Source: an uncultured Chloroflexota bacterium (lineage in GTDB: Bacteria > Chloroflexota > UBA11872 > VXNJ01). From it: a stretch of DNA of 64,000 nt. Positions 61,240 through 64,000 of the stretch are shown here, in pieces (the stretch's first letter is position 1; every line of letters starts with the position of its first letter). The stretch spans positions 62,001 through 126,000 of the forward strand of contig CAJWLF010000001.1 of assembly GCA_913043205.1 (NCBI GenBank), read 5' to 3'. A program made the translations under genes and the position numbers. The notes under the pieces were generated by a model that saw only the letters and a program-made list of their open reading frames with translations, ran no database searches and was not told the DNA's origin.

Positions 61240-62465
61240 GGGTGGTTATGATTGCTCCATTTGCGATGAGCCCCAAAGGGACAACGTCTGCGCGGGTTAT
61301 TCCAATGGCAAGATCCATGGCTGACGCTGGAAATGAAGTATTGGTGTTGATACCGCCGTACGATAATCATTCCGAGTCTTCAAAAAAAATTGTGGGAATT
61401 CCGGAAAATGGGCTCGCTATCCAATGGCTGAATATCCCACGGTTTAGTAACCTGCCAATTATAGGGCCATTAATTCTGTTTTTTGTATTAGCACTGGCTG
61501 GCAGACGACAGGCATTGTTGTTCAATCCTGACGTGATTCATATTTTTAAGCCCAAAGCTGTTTCGGGAATGATTCACCATCTACTTTGGTTTTTGGGGTG
61601 CGATAGCGCAATAGTTTTGGACTGTGACGATTGGGAAGGGAGCCGTGGATGGTCTGAATTAGAGCGTTACCCATTACCACTCAAGTGGGTGTTTGATTTC
61701 CAGGAGCGTGTTTTAATTAAGAATAATCATGCAGTAACCACTGCTAGTGCGTTTTTACTAGAACGAGTAAAAAATATATGTGGGAACCATCCTATCGTAC
61801 ATATTCCGAACTTTATCGATTCAGTCCGGCATAATTGCTGGGACAGAGAATCGCTCAGACGGCAAGGTAGAGAGGCCCTTGGCATTGGCCCAAACCGGTC
61901 TATCGGATTGATCTACACCCGGTTTTTTGAATATTCTATTGATGGATATGCGGAGTGTATATGCTCCTTTTTATCCACTGATCCTGATGCATTAGTACTA
62001 GTGGTAGGGAAAGGGAAATTTGGACAAGAAAAAAGTCTAGCGGCGGTACTTAAAGACAAGGGGTATCTTGATAGAGTGAGTATGCTGGGTTGGATTGACC
62101 ATAATTCTGTGCCGGCAGTGTTAGCTGCCTCCGATGTGGCAATGTTTCCATCTACTGACAATATTGCAAACAAGTCCAAATGTCCTGCAAGGCTAGTAGA
62201 TTTGTTAATGATTAGTACTCCTATTGCCGCGCACGATGTGGGCGAGGCTAAGACCTATATAACGTCTGGTCGTAACGGCCGATTGTTAGCATCCGGGGGT
62301 GGTGATGCGGTTGGTCGAGCTGCTGCGACACTGCTGGCGTCGGATGTTCAAAAAGCTACTCAAGAATTTCGGGAGTCACGGGTTCGAGGAGATTTATCAC
62401 CTGGTCACATAGCCGATCAATTGTCAGATCTATATGAATTGGCTATAGCCGAAAAACAAGGTTAA
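61236..62465 (+). CDS. Glycosyltransferase family 4 (GT-B)
   Basis: 409 residues. APFAMSPKGTTSARVIPMARSMADAGNEVLVLIPP opening, DCDDWEGSRGW near 130, and a C-terminal SMLGWIDHNSVPAVLAASDVAMFPSTDN region with a donor-site motif. It starts at TTG 61236 inside the YfhO stop and ends four bases inside convergent cdaR. Presumably works with the YfhO-like protein in surface glycan assembly. Confidence 0.86.
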   Translation: MRVVMIAPFAMSPKGTTSARVIPMARSMADAGNEVLVLIPPYDNHSESSKKIVGIPENGLAIQWLNIPRFSNLPIIGPLILFFVLALAGRRQALLFNPDVIHIFKPKAVSGMIHHLLWFLGCDSAIVLDCDDWEGSRGWSELERYPLPLKWVFDFQERVLIKNNHAVTTASAFLLERVKNICGNHPIVHIPNFIDSVRHNCWDRESLRRQGREALGIGPNRSIGLIYTRFFEYSIDGYAECICSFLSTDPDALVLVVGKGKFGQEKSLAAVLKDKGYLDRVSMLGWIDHNSVPAVLAASDVAMFPSTDNIANKSKCPARLVDLLMISTPIAAHDVGEAKTYITSGRNGRLLASGGGDAVGRAAATLLASDVQKATQEFRESRVRGDLSPGHIADQLSDLYELAIAEKQG

Positions 62466-63808
62466 TCGTCTTCAGGTATCAAGGTGGGTGTCTTTGTTGG
62501 TTTTGTGGTTGGCGCGGGAGTGGCGCCTGAGTTAAGGGTGGAAGCAGTCAGAGTGGTTCTGATAGAAGCGGGCGTTACTTTGACGATCCTTAATTTGTCC
62601 TTGGCTTCGTCTCGAAGATTGATTATTGGGGTTAAATCAAATTCACCAACCCCTTTATTTGACAGGTCTACAGTGGCTGTGATGTCTCTTGGGCCCAATT
62701 GTTGGAGGGTGTCAGCTGGTCCACTCAATACCACCTGCACACTAGTCAAATCAAATTTTGGAGTTAAACCCGGATTCGGTTTTGTGAATTCAACTGCAAC
62801 AATGTAGCCTGCACTGATAGGTATTGCAGCTATATCGACTACTACCCGAACCTCATTGAGGCCGCGCAATAACTGGACGTCGCTTGGAACAATTAAGGGA
62901 ATGTCTACAGCAACGTCTGCATCGAAATCAGAAATAGTTATCGGTTGTGTAAGCAGATGGTCTACAAGCTCTACGTCTTCTGGTGCTCCCAGTATGTCTA
63001 CACTTGAGGGTACCACGGAAAACCTGTCTGCAATGAATCCTGACGCCGGAGCACCAGTTACCTGGGCGCGAACAGGAACTGTTCGTCTTAATTGTTGCGC
63101 TACAACCGGAACACTAATATCTACTAGCCTGGACTCGATCACGACACCGGCTATTTCAACCCCATTTGCATCTACCGGAACAGCCGATACTTGCCTCGAT
63201 ATTGAATCTGTGGATCCGAACACCTCAAGTTCAGCCTGCATGGCGGCCACCTGATTTACGGCCGAAGCTGGCCCTGTGACCACGATGCTGTCTGGCGCAA
63301 AGGCAATTCGATCTTCTACTAATCGGAATCCAGCACCGACTTCTCCTGTGAGAATCAATCGCACTTGGATCGGAACTTGAATTGTGCGGTCAATTTGTAC
63401 CGTGGTTTGTGGAGGAGTAACCCCCAATATTTCGATGGTGTTGTCCGGTGTTTCTACTTCTATAGGAACTTGAAAAAGACCTTCTGAGTATTCCGACAGA
63501 TCTATCCGTGCAACAAAACTTCTTTGTGTTAAGAGATCTATGTTTGTCCGCGGGCCCTTCACGGCGACTCTAACTGGCGGAATAGAATCTGCTACGACTA
63601 GCCCTGAACCAAGTCCGGTGATATCAACTGGTATATTGCCTTGTACTATGGCTTGTGCTGATGGGTTTTCGTCCAGGGTTATTGCCGACCAGATAACGAC
63701 AGCCAAAATGAATGCTAATGTGAGACGAACGTTCATAAGCAGCGACAATGTTCTTTGCATTTGCCTAAACACTTTGTGTCGTTGTCCGGATCTAGTGCGG
63801 TTTAACAT
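62462..63808 (-). CDS. cdaR: CdaR/YbbR-domain regulator of diadenylate cyclase
   Basis: 448 residues. One N-terminal membrane anchor (about 27-45), then about four YbbR repeats outside the membrane (for example LVVADSIPPVRVAVKGP, FRLVEDRIAFAPDSIVVTGP, FIADRFSVVPSSVDILGAP), and a Pro/Thr-rich tail. It regulates CdaA, whose stop codon directly abuts the ATG here. Confidence 0.9.
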   Translation of the reverse strand: MLNRTRSGQRHKVFRQMQRTLSLLMNVRLTLAFILAVVIWSAITLDENPSAQAIVQGNIPVDITGLGSGLVVADSIPPVRVAVKGPRTNIDLLTQRSFVARIDLSEYSEGLFQVPIEVETPDNTIEILGVTPPQTTVQIDRTIQVPIQVRLILTGEVGAGFRLVEDRIAFAPDSIVVTGPASAVNQVAAMQAELEVFGSTDSISRQVSAVPVDANGVEIAGVVIESRLVDISVPVVAQQLRRTVPVRAQVTGAPASGFIADRFSVVPSSVDILGAPEDVELVDHLLTQPITISDFDADVAVDIPLIVPSDVQLLRGLNEVRVVVDIAAIPISAGYIVAVEFTKPNPGLTPKFDLTSVQVVLSGPADTLQQLGPRDITATVDLSNKGVGEFDLTPIINLRDEAKDKLRIVKVTPASIRTTLTASTLNSGATPAPTTKPTKTPTLIPEDD

Positions 63809-64000
63809 CTAACGTCTGTTCATCCATGTAGGCATGCGAACTGGAAGTGATCTGGTCCCATCTATACGGGGTCGAAATATTGCGTGGAGCCGTCTGCGCA
63901 GTTGTTCCTCTGTTAGATGGCGTGCAAGTTTTCCATTGGCGGACAACGAAATCGCACCAGTTTCCTCCGATATAGCTATAGCTATAGCGTCGGTTTGCTC
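63809..64000 (-). CDS. cdaA: Diadenylate cyclase CdaA, C-terminal part (5' end outside window)
   Basis: The last 63 residues and TAG (63811-63809) of CdaA: TDAIAIAISEETGAISLSANG matches the end of the DisA_N/DAC domain, which makes c-di-AMP from two ATP. The catalytic DGA and RHR motifs lie outside. It sits directly upstream of cdaR, the standard cdaA-cdaR pair controlling osmolyte and cell-wall homeostasis. Confidence 0.9.
   Translation of the reverse strand, partial: EQTDAIAIAISEETGAISLSANGKLARHLTEEQLRRRLHAIFRPRIDGTRSLPVRMPTWMNRR

Noticed and set aside
1-64000. CRISPR arrays, insertion sequences, integrases or prophage genes
   Set aside because: No regularly spaced repeats, transposase motifs or phage structural genes were seen in any frame.

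Overview
The window looks like bacterial chromosome of moderate-to-low GC, densely coded on both strands, with many TTG and GTG starts and many 4-14 base overlaps between genes. No rRNA, phage, insertion sequence or CRISPR array was seen. Gene content (CdaA/CdaR, separate heptose-1-P kinase and adenylyltransferase, FabI/FabZ, B12 uptake under a cobalamin riboswitch, many SDR/MDR oxidoreductases, GT-C membrane glycosyltransferases) would fit a free-living, possibly marine, Chloroflexota (Dehalococcoidia/SAR202-like) organism. That placement is inference from style, not from a phylogenetic test.

Layout. 1-2.9 kb: translation/flavin operon infB(partial)-rbfA-truB-ribF. 3-11.5 kb: enoyl-ACP reductase, then a sugar/polyol area (TIM-barrel isomerase, an orphan sugar ABC permease preceded by a lipoprotein remnant, Zn-alcohol dehydrogenase, HAD phosphatase, xylulokinase), fabZ and a heptosyltransferase-like GT9; tRNA-Thr(CGU) and two tRNA-Ser. 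11.9-17.4 kb: a minus-strand transcription unit led by a cobalamin riboswitch: btuF-btuC-btuD-like genes, an APH-type kinase and a divergent enolase. 17.4-21.6 kb: a PLP D-amino-acid enzyme, tRNA-Thr(GGU), two SDRs and an MDR reductase. 21.7-25.2 kb: rpmG-secE-nusG-rplK-rplA-rplJ-rplL, with an L10-type leader before rplJ; rpoB does not follow. 25.3-32.7 kb: surface-glycan cluster of five glycosyltransferases and a flippase. 32.8-38.9 kb: cysK, TauE-type exporter, ctaG, murJ and the two ADP-heptose enzymes. 39-42.5 kb: M16 protease, TPR protein, Roadblock-like protein, ndk. 42.7-46.6 kb: metE, a beta-lactamase-fold serine hydrolase with a hidden Tat signal, and an ArsC/Spx-like gene with an in-frame TGA. 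46.9-56.6 kb: DtxR/MntR-type regulator with an ABC exporter, spermidine-synthase-like protein, gamma-glutamyltransferase, twin nucleoside hydrolases and a second ABC exporter. 56.6-64 kb: dnaN, ANTAR response regulator, YfhO-like protein, GT4, and cdaR with the 3' end of cdaA.

The most interesting item is the complete 114-codon ArsC-like gene at 46303-46647 (minus). Codon 12 is TGA, exactly at the first Cys of the family's CxxC motif. It is followed at the right distance by a hairpin whose small apical loop begins with G, as in bacterial SECIS elements, so this is a candidate selenoprotein. Second is the B12-riboswitch unit that ends in a kinase and an enolase-family protein lacking two normal active-site residues. 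Third is the Tat-signal serine hydrolase whose twin-arginine region is in frame but has no canonical start codon.
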